A stretch of DNA of 64,000 bases from Tetrastigma voinierianum (Eukaryota > Streptophyta > Magnoliopsida > Vitales > Vitaceae). Shown piece by piece: positions 24,780 through 37,737 of this stretch. The notes below the pieces were generated by a model. The model ran no database searches, was not told where the DNA came from, and was given only the letters and a program-made list of their open reading frames with translations. The stretch covers positions 1-64,000 of the forward strand of contig JAEQBH010002438.1 in NCBI GenBank assembly GCA_016808115.1, given 5' to 3'. Every line of letters starts with the position of its first letter. The first letter of the stretch is position 1. The position numbers and the translations under genes are program-made.

Positions 24780-25277
24780 ATTTTATGATTTTATAACATA
24801 CTAAATAAGAGTCATCATATACCAGTTTACATTCATTAGATAATTACGCTTTAAAAAATGTCAAAGTTTAAGATTAACTATATGATACTCTAAATAAGAG
24901 TTGTTATCCTATACCAATATATATTCATTAGATATCATTTTTTAAAAAATGCTGTCATGTTTAAGATTAATTATATAGACACTCTAAATAAGTGTCATCA
25001 TTTACCAATCTACATAATACATTGTGGATAATGTTGCTTTTAAAAGTAAGGTTTAATTCAAAAATCTTAAGACTAAAAATGTCATATAAACTTATTTTAC
25101 ATTCATTAGATAATGACACTTCTAATACATGTCATCACAGATTAACATTATATTTTATAATGACGCTTTTTTACTTAATGAAGCACTATTAAATTATAAT
25201 ATTATAATCAAATGAATAAAACTTTTCTAAAGTATCAAGGATTGAGCATCATTATTGTGAATTTTTTCGTAGTAGTA
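24780..25277 (-). mobile_element. Right end of a CACTA-type DNA transposon with subterminal repeats
   Basis: The outer end at 25262-25277 reads ttttttcgtagtagt, the reverse complement of (c)ACTACTACGAAAAAA, the terminal form of En/Spm (CACTA) elements. The last base is A where G is expected, a single change. Inside lie direct subterminal repeats of about 90 bp, each opening with ctaaataag (24801, 24890, 24984) and followed by 'gtcatcat(a/t)taccaa'. The last also contains aatgacactt and tgtcatcac. Arrays of subterminal repeats are a hallmark of CACTA elements. No transposase and no left end were found with confidence. Confidence 0.55.
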
Positions 25278-25454
25278 ACCAAATTTAAACACTAGGCCAT
25301 AGGGTGACAAATATTAGAGCCTTAAAGAAGTTCAGTAGGTCAATTAGTGACATAAAGAATGGAGAAATAATAATATAGGATAAATATTGAGTTTGGCTGG
25401 TTATAGCCTGACTATATCTGATCAGATTATTCACATGAAGGTGATTCGATGAAG

Positions 25455-25540
25455 CAAATATCGGGGGTTGCACCCGCCAGGGAATCGAACTATCTTGTAA
25501 TTACAATATCTGGGCCAGTGAACTAAATGGCACCCAGTCA
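25455..25540 (-). mobile_element. tRNA-derived SINE head, candidate
   Basis: On the minus strand a box-A-like TAGTTCACTGG is followed 23 bases later by a box-B-like AGTTCGATTCC, the internal RNA polymerase III promoter of tRNA genes. The flanks do not fold into a full cloverleaf (no paired acceptor or D stem), so a working tRNA is unlikely; tRNA-derived SINEs keep just these boxes. The 3' body and tail were not delimited. Confidence 0.4.
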
Positions 25541-25681
25541 ATCACAACAAACCGCAGATCGAATTCATTGAAACCACAGGAGCGAAGGTACATAGCCAAA
25601 GGCTCCCAAAATGACCATCATAGAATATCCATGATCCATTCAACTAAATGGCAAGTAGAGGCACCATGACCATGTGTGTCC

Positions 25682-25808
25682 TCACCTCAAGATTTGAGGA
25701 TGAAAGATTTCCCAGCCACCATTAGCCTAATCGCCAACATCAGCTAGTCGGATGTCATGGTTAGGCTATGGCGATAGTCTTTCTGGGCCTATTCAAATCT
25801 TGAGGTGA
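25682..25808. repeat. Hairpin-forming inverted repeat of about 127 bp
   Basis: A perfect 16-base inverted pair, tcacctcaagatttga at 25682-25697 and its complement at 25793-25808, with further imperfect pairing inward ('accattagcctaatc' against 'ggttaggctatgg'). The span and imperfect stem fit a small MITE or a transcribed hairpin. No flanking gene suggests which. Confidence 0.65.
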
Positions 25809-25829
25809 TGGATCCATAGACACGTATAT

Positions 25830-26744
25830 TGGAGATTCAAACATTGTACGAAAGACATGGGAAGTTCCTCACAATAGATGATAGTATATGGTTATACTGT
25901 TGTTTCATTTGTCTTGATCACTATAGACAGTGCAGTGGTTATCCACCCGCTCCACCCATCTTCTCCTGCATCATTGCTATAAATAAACCCCTCCACACAG
26001 GCAGTATAAAGATAGTTCTTTCAGACGGCATGCACATGAGGTTTGGTGAAGGCTAAGATGTTAGCTTAATTCAGATAATGTGTGGCCATATATGATAATA
26101 TATGTAAATAAGCATCAAAAAGCTCCATGTATATAAACAAATTATTGTGAGCGGTATTTTTTATGGATACGGTGTTACAAGCAATGGTAACAACATTATG
26201 CGTTTAATGGCGCATTATATGTTGAAGGGTTTGGTGGCATCACCATATGTGGAAACAAAAAAGTCAACAAAACTCATCCAAGGACCCCTTAGGCATCAAA
26301 TCCGATTATATACCAAAGAGAGGGGTACGTGATTACCTTGTGTCGTTTCAAAACCGACCACGTCGCGAGGCAACTAAGACCAAACGAACTGAAGTCCTAG
26401 TTCGCCTCATATCCATTAACGGTGAGTCGACAACCTCCTGCTGCACGGTCTTAAAAAGGTCCCGTGCTAGCCAAGTCCCGATCCGCAGGGAGCTAAAACC
26501 CAGGTCTCAAACTTCGAACACTTCTGAGAAGAACAAATGGCTTCTCTCAAACAGATCTTGTGGTTTTCCATAAAGATGACTTTATAGGAAAACCCTAGCT
26601 TATGAAATGTCTAAATGCCTCTCACCATAAGTGATGAGGGCTACATGTATCTTTATGCGTTTATGACATTACTGACGGCCTTAAGCCTAAGAATAAGCCT
26701 GCTTGCCATTCTCGTGAAACCCCAGAAAATCTAATTTTTTTGAA
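25830..26744. other. Intergenic DNA without recognisable genes
   Basis: Short open frames at 25829-26056 and 26247-26573 (+) have no family resemblance and no splice partners. Nothing else was recognised. Confidence 0.45.
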
Positions 26745-28450
26745 AATGCAAAATAGTGAATTATGTCAAAATCCGAAATTTTCTAGATCTTGATGACGAA
26801 CGGACTTCACCGTTGGAATCGCCTCAAATCTAGCTACCAGGTTAAATTTCATTAATTCAGAGACAAATGGAATTTCAACAAGCTTACTGCAACGAAATGA
26901 AGTATGACACTTAAGACATTTTGGAGTGGCTCGCGTATGCCATGTGTCAAGTGCAGACCGAGTAAACTGGAAGCTCGCAAACATGGATGCGACATGTGTG
27001 GTACCTCCAATTGAGGAAACCAGTCGATTAATGATAGAAATCCTACCAAACAAATGGAAATGACATGTGGCAAGTGAGGACAAAAAGGGAGAGTTTTTTC
27101 TCCATTTTTGCTGAATCAAGAAGAGAGAAGGAGAAACATATTTTTTTCCAAAAATCTAGGTTTTTAGAGAGAGAAATAAGGACTTCTCTCTAGATTTCCG
27201 CTTTCTGACCGGTCTCCCCAAGACGTCATGAATTGAGTTGTTCTAATGCAGCGCGGCTACGCCAGCGTGGCACCGCTGGGAGTTTCTTTCACAATCCAAG
27301 AGGCAGGGCCTTCTTACTCGCCATTTGCCAAGAGCTTTGAAATGATTCATACCTGAGGTCAGGAATGGTCAAGCCGCTAGTCCAAAATGCATTGAATCTG
27401 CTTAAACATTCGAACCTATTGACAGCCAGTGGACCGTTTGGGTGAGCCAGGATAATTTATGCAATAAATTATGGTTCGCGTTGGTTTAGCCCGAATGGTT
27501 ATTAGATTTCTTCCACAATTGAAACCATGCTAGTAGAGAGCTGTCCAGTGAGCCATTTAGGGACTCGTTAAAAACAAACCCTGCTTTTATTTGATCGACC
27601 AAAAGCCGGTCTATGTAAAAGTAAAAATATTTCTTGAATCGGATGTTTGAATTATGTGAAAGAAATGTTAGTCACATGGAATTTATTGTGTTAACACGAG
27701 GTTGAATTATATAAATATAAATTGTGGGAGAGCCATTGAATTAAATTGATTATGATTAGCCTGTGTTATTTTGACTCACATGTTAAATACATAATTGAAT
27801 AAACATGATGTTGTGAGTTAATTTATGTTATATGCATAATTGATATATTGGTATGTGTGGTTTGAATGGTATAATGCATTTATATGCACCTGGGCAACCT
27901 AGAAAAAAAATTAGGTGTGAGTGCATGGTATGAAAGAAAAATGGAAAAATGGTTTCAAAGAATTTCTGAAGGTAAGATTTTCCAAAGAATTGTCTGAGAA
28001 TTGTCTCAACAAACATCTCAGAGGCTGACCCATGATCAAGAAGGTAAAATTACCCGCACCGCTTATAGTCCAATATATTTACCAACTGAGAAAGAAGATT
28101 TATGGTAGTCAAAACTTTTTTGTTTTGAAAACGACAAGCCGATTTGGCCAGCGGAGCGCCGGCAGCCGCCGGCGCCGGTAGCCGGGAAAGGAGAGTCAGA
28201 CTTCATCCATCAATAGACATTCAGATCGCGTATCGCCTGGAATGTGTTTATGTTGAATCATCGCATGTGCACCCTAGCTGGCAACCCATGGTGATAATTC
28301 ACCTACCGGTAGCATTACCAATTGTCGAGGAAACACATTTCCGCAATAGTGAGTGTTCGGAAAGACGACGCCATTTCAGGTCGCTTGTAGAAAGTTTGAT
28401 AAAGACTTGTATTTATTTTGTAAAACATGTATTAGAACTCAACGAATATA
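26745..28450 (+). mobile_element. LTR-like block, copy 2
   Basis: Diverged partner of 22440-24170 (same word order; see there). It includes a GC-rich 'gccgccggcgccggt' segment at about 28163. No coding sequence was recognised. Calling it an LTR is inference from paired occurrence and length. Confidence 0.45.
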
Positions 28451-31400
28451 TGCTGGTATTACAAGAGTGATGTAATCAAACTTCCTTAAACTATGTCAAT
28501 ATAGTTGGTTAGATTTTTGGTATTGATGTGGGTCCAAGGGCATGCTTTATCATCGATGGTCTCATGCGACATGAGATGTCGTGTTTTCACGTTGGTTGTC
28601 AACGGACACCCGGATCAAATACAATCTCTTTGGGTTGAGGCCTTCTCTAACCCAGGATTCTACCAATCCCGCATTCCATTCTCGAGTAGCAAACTCCCTT
28701 CATATTCGACCATCTGTAAACTGTTTACATCGCCCACAACGTCCCTAAGTGTGTGGATCCAATAGGGTTCCTCGTTATGTTGGCTACCTGATCCAACTAT
28801 TAACCGCTGGGTCATGAGCGATCTTGCAGCACATCATGACCCCAATTTACTAAAAGAGTCGGTCCGACCGTGATACCCTTCCATGTGGGACAAATACCGC
28901 GCAATTGGGCCCTTCAGACAAATCTATACCCTACCTGGCCGAGCATGGACAATGTGTGTAGCTCCCACTAGATCGTTATGCCACATCTAAACGCTAAGAT
29001 ATTTGATCTTGTCCCTAAACCCACATCATCGTTATGCACTTCGAAGACACTTCTTCATTTTAATTATGACCCGTAGGATTTTTAGTAACGAGTCCAACAA
29101 GAATACAGAGCTCTTCCTTCCTCATCAGTGGTAACCTGTCATTACTCAATACCTTCAAGAATTCTGGTTATACTCCTGTGACTTACTCATTCAAAGATGA
29201 ACTTCTAAGATGCCGTTATGGACTGAGGCCAAAGCATAATCCAAATGATCCAAAGATATCATCATAATCTGTTCGATGGATATTTTGTATCATTGAAGCA
29301 TATGAGATAAATCATATATGATTAAATGCAACCATTCGGCATTAAGAAGATGATCCAGCATGATTGTCCATGAAAAGCCCCATGAGGCTGAAGGCTTCTG
29401 TGAGGGGGCACCACACGTACAACTTCATAACCTGAGACCCACTTTATGATCAACGTCGATCCAAACCAACTAAGGAGTATGACAGGCCTATCATCCTGAT
29501 CGGTCAGAATAAACACAGCCCATTGATCCAAGATCATAGGATACCAGTAAAACACTAATATAATTATATGAGATAGAAATCTTGGCTTATCAAGATCCTG
29601 AACAGATTTTCAGATATGTTAGAGGTCATGAACTGATGACCATTAAATATCTATACTAATTCAATTGAGAAGATCAAATTAATGTTTCTATATTAAGAAT
29701 AGGTAGCAAATGATAATATGCGAATAGATTCTTCGCACTTCTAATGATATTATTAGAAACGAGTGGATGTGTTATCTATAACAAGGAATGAAATGGAAGT
29801 ATAATGTTTTGATTAACGAAACATAACCCTATAGCCTCCCTCCTCATATGAATTTGTGCGGTAATGTAGAGAGAAGACTAAGCCATAACCGTGGAAGGGT
29901 ATCAGTGGTAGAGCCTGCACCATTACTCTTATCATTGGTAGCAAAATGATAAAGAATAGTCAAAACAGAGAACTCCTATAATCTTAGAGTAAGATAGAGT
30001 TATTTCTTGCAATAATATCCAACTGTACTTATGCGACTGTAGTTTTATGTTTACCATAAATAACTGGAGGATTATGATCCACATCGTAATGAGAAGAGAA
30101 TAGGAGTTAAGATTTTAATCAAAGAGATCCACTGTATAGAATCAACCCACTTGGTGTCATTTCATGATCATGGTTGAAGAATCACATCATCCTTTATCTT
30201 CGAGTGTTATGATCAGGAAATGGTTCGGTTTTACATGATCTAAATTATTTTAATATAATTTACTCATGTGTTTTTTTCCAGAATTTAAACTGATAGCCAT
30301 CCCGCGAATCTTGGATCATAAAGATCTCTTATATCAAGCATCAACAATCTTGACTAACTAAACAGACTGATCAGGCTGGTCGAACTAGAGGCTCATACAT
30401 CATTACATAGCATGATCTGAATCCAACTTGAGGATCTTCACTAGTTTCATCATGATGCAAACTGTCACTGAAGAAAAGGTGTGCTTTACCAACTATTAAA
30501 CTTGCGGTCACAACACTTTATTTTTATATTAAGAAAGATATTAACTATAGAAATGAAGTAATGTGGTCTGGATCTACCGAAAACCATTTATTTATTTATT
30601 TTATGAATTGTAACCCAATCCTAATGGTAGCTGACGGCATACATATATTTAAATTATGATTGATAATTAATCGATGGGAACTGCTGATATTCCCGCCGAA
30701 AGATTAGTTTGTCATGAACAATCCCAATTAGTATATTATAGTTAGCGTAGGTCGCGAAATGGCGTGATCGAAGTCAATTCAGTCAGTGAACCGGCTTATC
30801 CTTAGCGTCATATCATTACATTTCTGTTCCTTGGCTTTATGTTAAATTTCAAATGAAGAATATTATTGGTCAAAATATTTTTCCTTTGAATGATTCTGAC
30901 AGAATGAATCATACGATAACAGCATTTATCTGGTAATATGAACGTTGTCGATAACACGAAACGGAACGACAACACTGACTGACAGGAACAACAACAACAA
31001 ACAACACGTTACAATAACAAACGCGCCAAGACAATGGAACTAAGAGAGCGCCTGGCACCAATAAAAGTCATTTCAAATATTGTTCAGAAAAAGTCTATAT
31101 GAGCAAGGAGAGTTACTTAATCCGCATAAGTTTGACTGATAGAAAGACTCAATCACCTAGTAATCCGGCAATTTAAACTGATATTATGGAACACGTGTGT
31201 GGTATTCAAAGATGGTTTCTGGATAAACATGCTGAAGAAACCTATGTTATAACCCAAGCAAAGGTCTTCAACAGGCTAAGATCGCATACAGGATATGGCT
31301 CTGTGGTAAAGCTTCATAGCTGAATTCAATGAGTAGAATAAGGTGACTGCATTGAAGAGCTATAAAGTCTCAGATACCATGATTATGAAGCATTTTTAGA

Positions 31401-31530
31401 AGATTGATCTCCATGTAAACTAGGTGGTTTAAAGAAGATAGAAAACCATTGTGAATGAATGGAACGAATAGTAAAACCATTCACATTGAGTGCAGAAATA
31501 GTTTGAATACTATAATTTTCCAGCACATTG
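28451..31530. other. Decayed intergenic DNA
   Basis: About 3 kb with no frame above 90 codons and no recognised domain. A purine/acaac-rich stretch occurs near 30975-31010. Probably remnants of retroelement interior, but I can name none. Confidence 0.45.
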
Positions 31531-31539
31531 GCCTGTAGA

Positions 31540-32620
31540 ACGATGTAGTCCAAATGTCATTAGTACAGGATTCCAAATGTGAAATGTTGATCTTGATTTA
31601 AAGTGAACAACTGAAAGAATAAGGGTGGTTGTATTATATTTATTATTATAGTATGACTCATATCTGCATGGGATTATTAAAGACTGGTAAGAATGTAACA
31701 AGAATAATATGAATCCAAAAGTTTAGTATAGAGATTAGTTGAACAGGAGTTATTATAAGATGATGTTATATGGTCAGTGAATCTCAACAATATTTGTTTA
31801 ATGAGATAATATATGATAAGATGAATAAGATAATATTCATAAATGAGAGAATTGAATGATATACTGATGATACTATCACAGAAAAAAAAAGATAAGATAT
31901 AATATATTAGACGAATATTGAACATAGAATCATTTTCATGGTTTAATCAGTTAAACCTGAATTAGTACGCACAGCTTTGAGTCATGCCAGAGGTCAGAAA
32001 GCACAAAGGACATTTTTCCAACAAAGATAATAAAATAAAACATGCAAACTGAACTGACTGGGAACATAAATCAGAATTTACCAACCACATCCAATAAATA
32101 AGTAGATAAGAAACTAGAAAGACAGACATGACACAATACATTTCAAATGTAAGATAGAGTTGAATAATCAAAAATAAAATGAGGAATCTGTTCAAGAGAT
32201 GAAAAGGAATATTAATCTAGAGATAACCCATCTGATAATTAAAGGTTAGGGTACAGAATGGGAGAAGAGAGAGAATGATAAAGTTAAAGAAAGAAGATGA
32301 AGAATAAGAAGAATAGAGGTGAAAGCTGGAACATGAATGTGCTGGAACTTTAGTGAGTCTAATGGCTGAACTGTTTGTGAAAGATGTAATGAACATGTTT
32401 GGGTTATAACTCTTCCTAATCTAAATTTTTATCTATATGAAGAGGAAAAACCCCAACTAAATGTGTGTTATATGATTGCTTAGCTTATTAAATCCTTTCA
32501 ATAAGGTAAAATTTGTAAGGCAGAGAAATGCGGGACGTAGGAGGTTATCCTTTTTTAATGAGAATCAGTCACACCATCCAAATCGATGATCAAATTCCTG
32601 GGCAAACTGACTCAGATAAA
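31540..32620. repeat. Diverged direct repeat, copy A (partner about 1.6 kb downstream)
   Basis: Runs in parallel with 33220-34200: 'gaatccaaaagttagtata', then 'gagataatatat' (31803), 'ttttccaacaaagataat', 'atgaagaggaaaaacccc' (32437) and a T-run followed by 'accatccaaa'. Offsets between partners are 1602-1619 bases, so a few indels separate them. Order is preserved over roughly 1 kb. Confidence 0.6.
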
Positions 32621-33219
32621 CAAATCCCTTGAAGGCAGAGATTCAATTGGGAACTCTATTGAATCGATAATTCATCAAAATTAAAGCCTCCCATTTCAAC
32701 ACCAGTAATCACTCCGGTAGCTTTGGGCCTCAAAAGAAGGAAAGTATTGAGCTGCAAGAGTCACCGCTTCAAAATTGATTTGATTTAAAATTTTAGTAAA
32801 CGAATTTCAGAGAAACAAGATCTTGTAATGAACAGATCCCAAATCTCAACTGAAACACCTGTACCTGTACGCGGTAAACAAATGATTTATACTATAAGAG
32901 TGATATCCCAAAGTGCCTTGGCGCTTAATCAGACGAGTAATGTATGTGGATCAAGGTGACGATACCCATTATAAAGCTCAGATAATTTAAGACATATATG
33001 TTACTTTAGATACAGATCCTTCATACAAATGTATAGTTTAAAGTGATGACCCATTAGAATTGAATTGGGAATTATATTAGAAACTGATCCATTATAGCTG
33101 GGGTTTTAACATCATAATTCTGGGGGTGAATGGGTCTGGGGTAGATCCACATCTCATGAGTTTGAAAAGAAAGATCCTCAGTTAAAATGCTGACCCATTA
33201 AAGATACTGAGAAATGTAA

Positions 33220-34200
33220 TAAGATGAGAGTTAGAGAGATTTATGGAACATTTGATCATGTTTCATTAGCTGAGACTTGTTAGCCACTGCAGAAGGGATG
33301 TGGTCATATATGTTAAATAGAGGCGGTAGATCCAAAAGTCAGTATAAAGAGACATTAATAGAGTTAGTAGCTTTATAAGATTATGTTGTGGGGCAAACAT
33401 AATCCAACATTATTTATGAATGAGATAATATATAAAGATTTAATATATTAAATATTCATAAATATAAAGAACAGAATAGATAAGAGAATATAGCTGGAAT
33501 TAATTTAGGAAGATAATCTGTCATGGTTTGAACTAGAAGTTAGAACAATCCTGACTTATACTGAAGATACTGAAATTGATTTAGATGGTGATAAAGTATA
33601 AAGTATTTTTCCAACAAAAATAATTGTCAAAGAAACAATGAAAATCCGAATGAATCCATAAGAGCTCATAAAACTATAATTACCTAACCCATGATCCAAA
33701 CACATGATAAGAAACTATAAAGCACATAGATAAGAACGCTTAGATTATAAATGAAGAGCTGAAGACCAGTAAAACAGAAATCGGCTCAAAACAGAGGCGC
33801 TGAAACGCTTATGGTCTTGAGACGGGACCTTCACTGATTTAAATGGTTAAAAATGGAATGACAGCTAGTGAATGAGAATAGCCATTGAAATAAGAGAAAA
33901 GAAGAAACAGCAAATACATGAAGAGAAGAGTGCAAAGTATTAATTGCTTTGAACCTTTGGGTGGGTACTGGGTTAGAACTATTATAATACAGGTAAATCC
34001 AGGTCAATAGAACTTTCCAATCAAACAGTTTGATTCATATGAAGTAGAAAAAAACCCCAACTTTATAATGTTAAGGTTTAGTCATTTAAACTCTCAAATG
34101 AAAGAAAATTTAAGAGAAAAATGTTGGTCTATAGAAGGTTTATCCCTTTTTTTAAACCAGGTTTTAACATAATCATAGTTGAACACCCATCCAAACTAGT
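33220..34200. repeat. Diverged direct repeat, copy B
   Basis: Partner of 31540-32620: 'gatccaaaagtcagtata', 'gagataatatat' (33422), 'ttttccaacaaaaataat', 'atgaagtagaaaaaaacccc' (34039) and 'acccatccaaa'. Could be the LTR pair of an element shortened between, or a tandem duplication; no primer site or polypurine tract was found between them. Confidence 0.6.
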
Positions 34201-35925
34201 TGATCCAAAATTTTTTATAAAAACTTAATCTCCTTATATTAATAAATCTCCTCAACATAAAGTAGGTCCCAAATTAGACCTGAGTCAATCCTGAGAATCA
34301 CAAATTGAAGCTCCGTTTTTAACAATTGATATTCCAACATAGTTTGGTCTTAGAACAAAGCTTATGGTGATTGAAACATATAGAAGCTAAGTTTCATCGT
34401 CTTAACTAGATTTGATTTAAAACTCAGAACTAGACTTTAGAAACAACATCCCAGACAATTGTATCCAAATTTGAATCTATCTTGAACAATTATGTTCCTG
34501 CAACTGTCTCATTAACAACCTAACTGTAAAGAATTTCTATTGCTTAAAACCATAACTCGAGCTTATACTTACTCCAAATGAGGTGATTCAAATTTCTATA
34601 CAAACTATACATTTGGGATAAAATCTCTTCATGAATAAATTATGATCAAATTATGTTCTAATATTCCATACGAATTTCTCAAATATAGGACACAATTTCC
34701 ATATATGTTCTAGAAATTTGCCTAGGAGTTAAATCTTAATGTTTAGACCATATCTCCCAAATTAAAGTCCAAATGACATGATTTATGAACCATAAGAAAC
34801 TTAAGATATAGGTAGTATGAGTTAGAAGATTACTTTCTAACAATCCTGCTATACGATCAAACTTAGTCGAAATGGACTCGGGAACCCGTCTCGAACTGCT
34901 CGTACATTCAAGCAAGAAAACTAAATTCCCTGATAAAAGGCTATAAATGCAGGCTGTTATATGAAACACTATCAGTAAGTTGATCAGTGATAACATATGT
35001 TGTGAAAGTTAAAAGAGAATACACGTATAATTTTGTTATATGAAAAATATCGTAAATACTTATGGTTATATTGTTTGATAATAACATCTATAAGTATGCA
35101 ATGATATTTAATAATATTCACAATGATATATCTTTTTCTGATACCTTAAAGATTGTTAAGAAAACATAATAAAAATGATTGTCTGCTTATGACCGGATAG
35201 TTGGATAGATAAGGCGATGTCATGTAGGATACAATTGTTGCACATACAATTTAGGATATTGAGGCCCCGCTTGGGTTTCGATGATATAGATCCCGCTTGA
35301 TCATTATAGCGGTCCTGCTTAGTCATACAGATAGAGATCACTGGCTCAGATAGTGATAAAGACTCTTCGGTACATATAGCTCTTTCCCTTATCCACTTCT
35401 AAGGTTTATGCAGATATGAAACATAAAAGCAAATGACAAATATACACAAATGAGATGTATATAATATATGACATGATATGAGAAGCATAACACTGCTATG
35501 TGATGATAGTATACGGTTATAAGAACAAGAAGTAAAGTGTAAGATGACACGAAAAGTATATGAAATATGATAAGAAATGTTATATTTGTTATCTTGAGAA
35601 ATGGATAAGTATATATAAATGTTATATTTGTCATAAGTATATACATGTGTCTAAAGTGAGATGATCCTTATTAGGGGTCGTCCACGAGTATTATTCCCAC
35701 TAAGCTATAAGCTTATCACGAGTGTTGCATCCGTATAGGTACAGAAGAGGAAACCAGAGGATAGGACAATCTGCATCAGCAGTTAAAGTCAACACATCAC
35801 TAGGAGTCCACTGGAAGACCATTTTGTATAATGTATATGTATTTTTGTTTCTTTTGTAAGCAATATAAATATTGTAAATGTTGAACACTTTCATGGCTCT
35901 TGGGAGGCACCCCAAGCAAAAATAA
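34201..35925. other. AT-rich intergenic DNA
   Basis: No gene recognised. Minus-strand frames at 34736-34996 and 35389-35646 are hydrophobic products of AT-rich DNA. Some of 35650-35925 may belong to the interior of the gypsy relic that follows, but no domain shows it. Confidence 0.4.
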
Positions 35926-37737
35926 GGATTTTTATCCATTTAGTATTATAGTTGTTTATTTTTAGTATGTGTTACATGTTGAGTTTATTTTAAGTGTTTA
36001 TTTGGTTTTTACTTTTCAAAACACTGGAGCTGAATCTTATTGAGGAAGTTTCATCAAGACCCGCCACACCCGAGCCCAATAGTCACACTTGATCATCAAG
36101 AGGAGTCCTTTGTTCCTAATTTTTCATATTTAATACATTGAGGACAATGTAGATTTTAAGTTTGGGGGTATTGAAGGGATTTCCCTTTGTTTTTAAATTT
36201 TTCCAATAGCCTCAATGATTCTATCCTTAGTGTTTTCTTCTTGTTGCTTGTGTGTTTTAGTTGCTTTTTGTGTTTTTTAGTTTTTTTAGGTTGTTTTTGT
36301 TTTTGGTTGAGCTTTTTTTGAGATAAATACGATGCCTATGATGAATAATAATTGAATCTTCTCTCACATGAAGAAAATGAGAGATATTTGAACATAAAAC
36401 ATAATGGTTTGACCACATAGTTGTAAACCTAACCATTTGTTCTTGGCATCTTTAGCATAAGTCATGTACCCTTTTTGGTCAATTTTGCTTGGTTTAGAGA
36501 AGAATTAGGTGATCATTTCATATTTTGATCTCTAAAGACTCTAGAACTTATTCAATTATCGCTCAAGGTAAAATCCTAGGCAACACGATAATTAGGAAAT
36601 GATCTAGGTCATCCTTGGATCGATTGAGCCTTTCTAGCTAACATTTTTGTGCATATGTCTACAGTCACCCAATTTGAACCTTATTAGCCATTTTACTTCA
36701 AGAAAAGCTAAGAATGAACCCTTTGTTCCTTTGTGTTGAATACCTTTCAGTTAAAGCCCTTGTTTACCCTAACATGTTGATTTCAATGTCTATCTTTTGG
36801 ATACATGTAGTGCGAATTTGGAAGTTGGTTGAAGAGGGTGTGCCTTAATTGTGAATAAAGGAAGTTTCTTAAAGGAAAAAGAAAGAAAAAAAATAGAAAA
36901 AACTAAAAAGGAAAGAATAAAGCAAGGAGTAAGTTTGGCCTTGTAGCCTCTTCTACCTTGAGCAAGGTTCTGGGGGGTGTTCTACACCTAGTACCTGACC
37001 AACTCCGGCTCGGGAGTTATTAACCTAAAGCTCGTTATACGGGTAGGTATAAAAGCCGACGAGGTTGGATATTGCACTACTCCATACCTTGTAATTCTGA
37101 AAAATAAAGTTCTTGGTGAAGATGGTGAAAATCATGCAAGTTTGGAGGAGCTATGAGATAAAAAGATGCAATAAGCTAAGTTTGAGGGGAAGCTTAAGAG
37201 GTTCAATGAAAAAGAAGACAATATGCAAAAAGATGAACAACAAGTGGAGAAAAAGAAAAATGTGTATGTGTTGGGTAAACTAAAGCCTAAATGATCTATT
37301 TAACCACCTTTACATAAGTCATACACTACAAGCTATATAAAGACCTAATTGATCCTAGAAGTTGTGTATACCCTACATTAGTAGAGAGTGATATGCCTAA
37401 CAAGCATATGGAGTCTTGCATACTCACCATGTGAGTGAGAAATCCCCATTCCACTCATGCTCATCTAATTCCATCTAAACTGCAATTGACCAGAGAGGGG
37501 AAGACTACACACACACACTTGAGAACTTTGGTTTAGGTTGTTCAACTTACGATCAATCTATTATTTTTGAAAAATGTCATCTCAAAGTTTTCTTTGTGTT
37601 GTAGGGAGGTTAAATCCTTGAGGCAATTTATCATATACTATCTCAATTTCATGCCCAGCATGTTTATTAGTTTTGAATAAGGAAAATGAGTTGTTTATTT
37701 GCTTGAGGACAAGCAAAATGTGAAGTTTGGGGGTATT

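Noticed and set aside
25455..25540. Functional tRNA gene
   Set aside because: Box A and B are present but the acceptor and D stems do not pair; better read as a SINE head.
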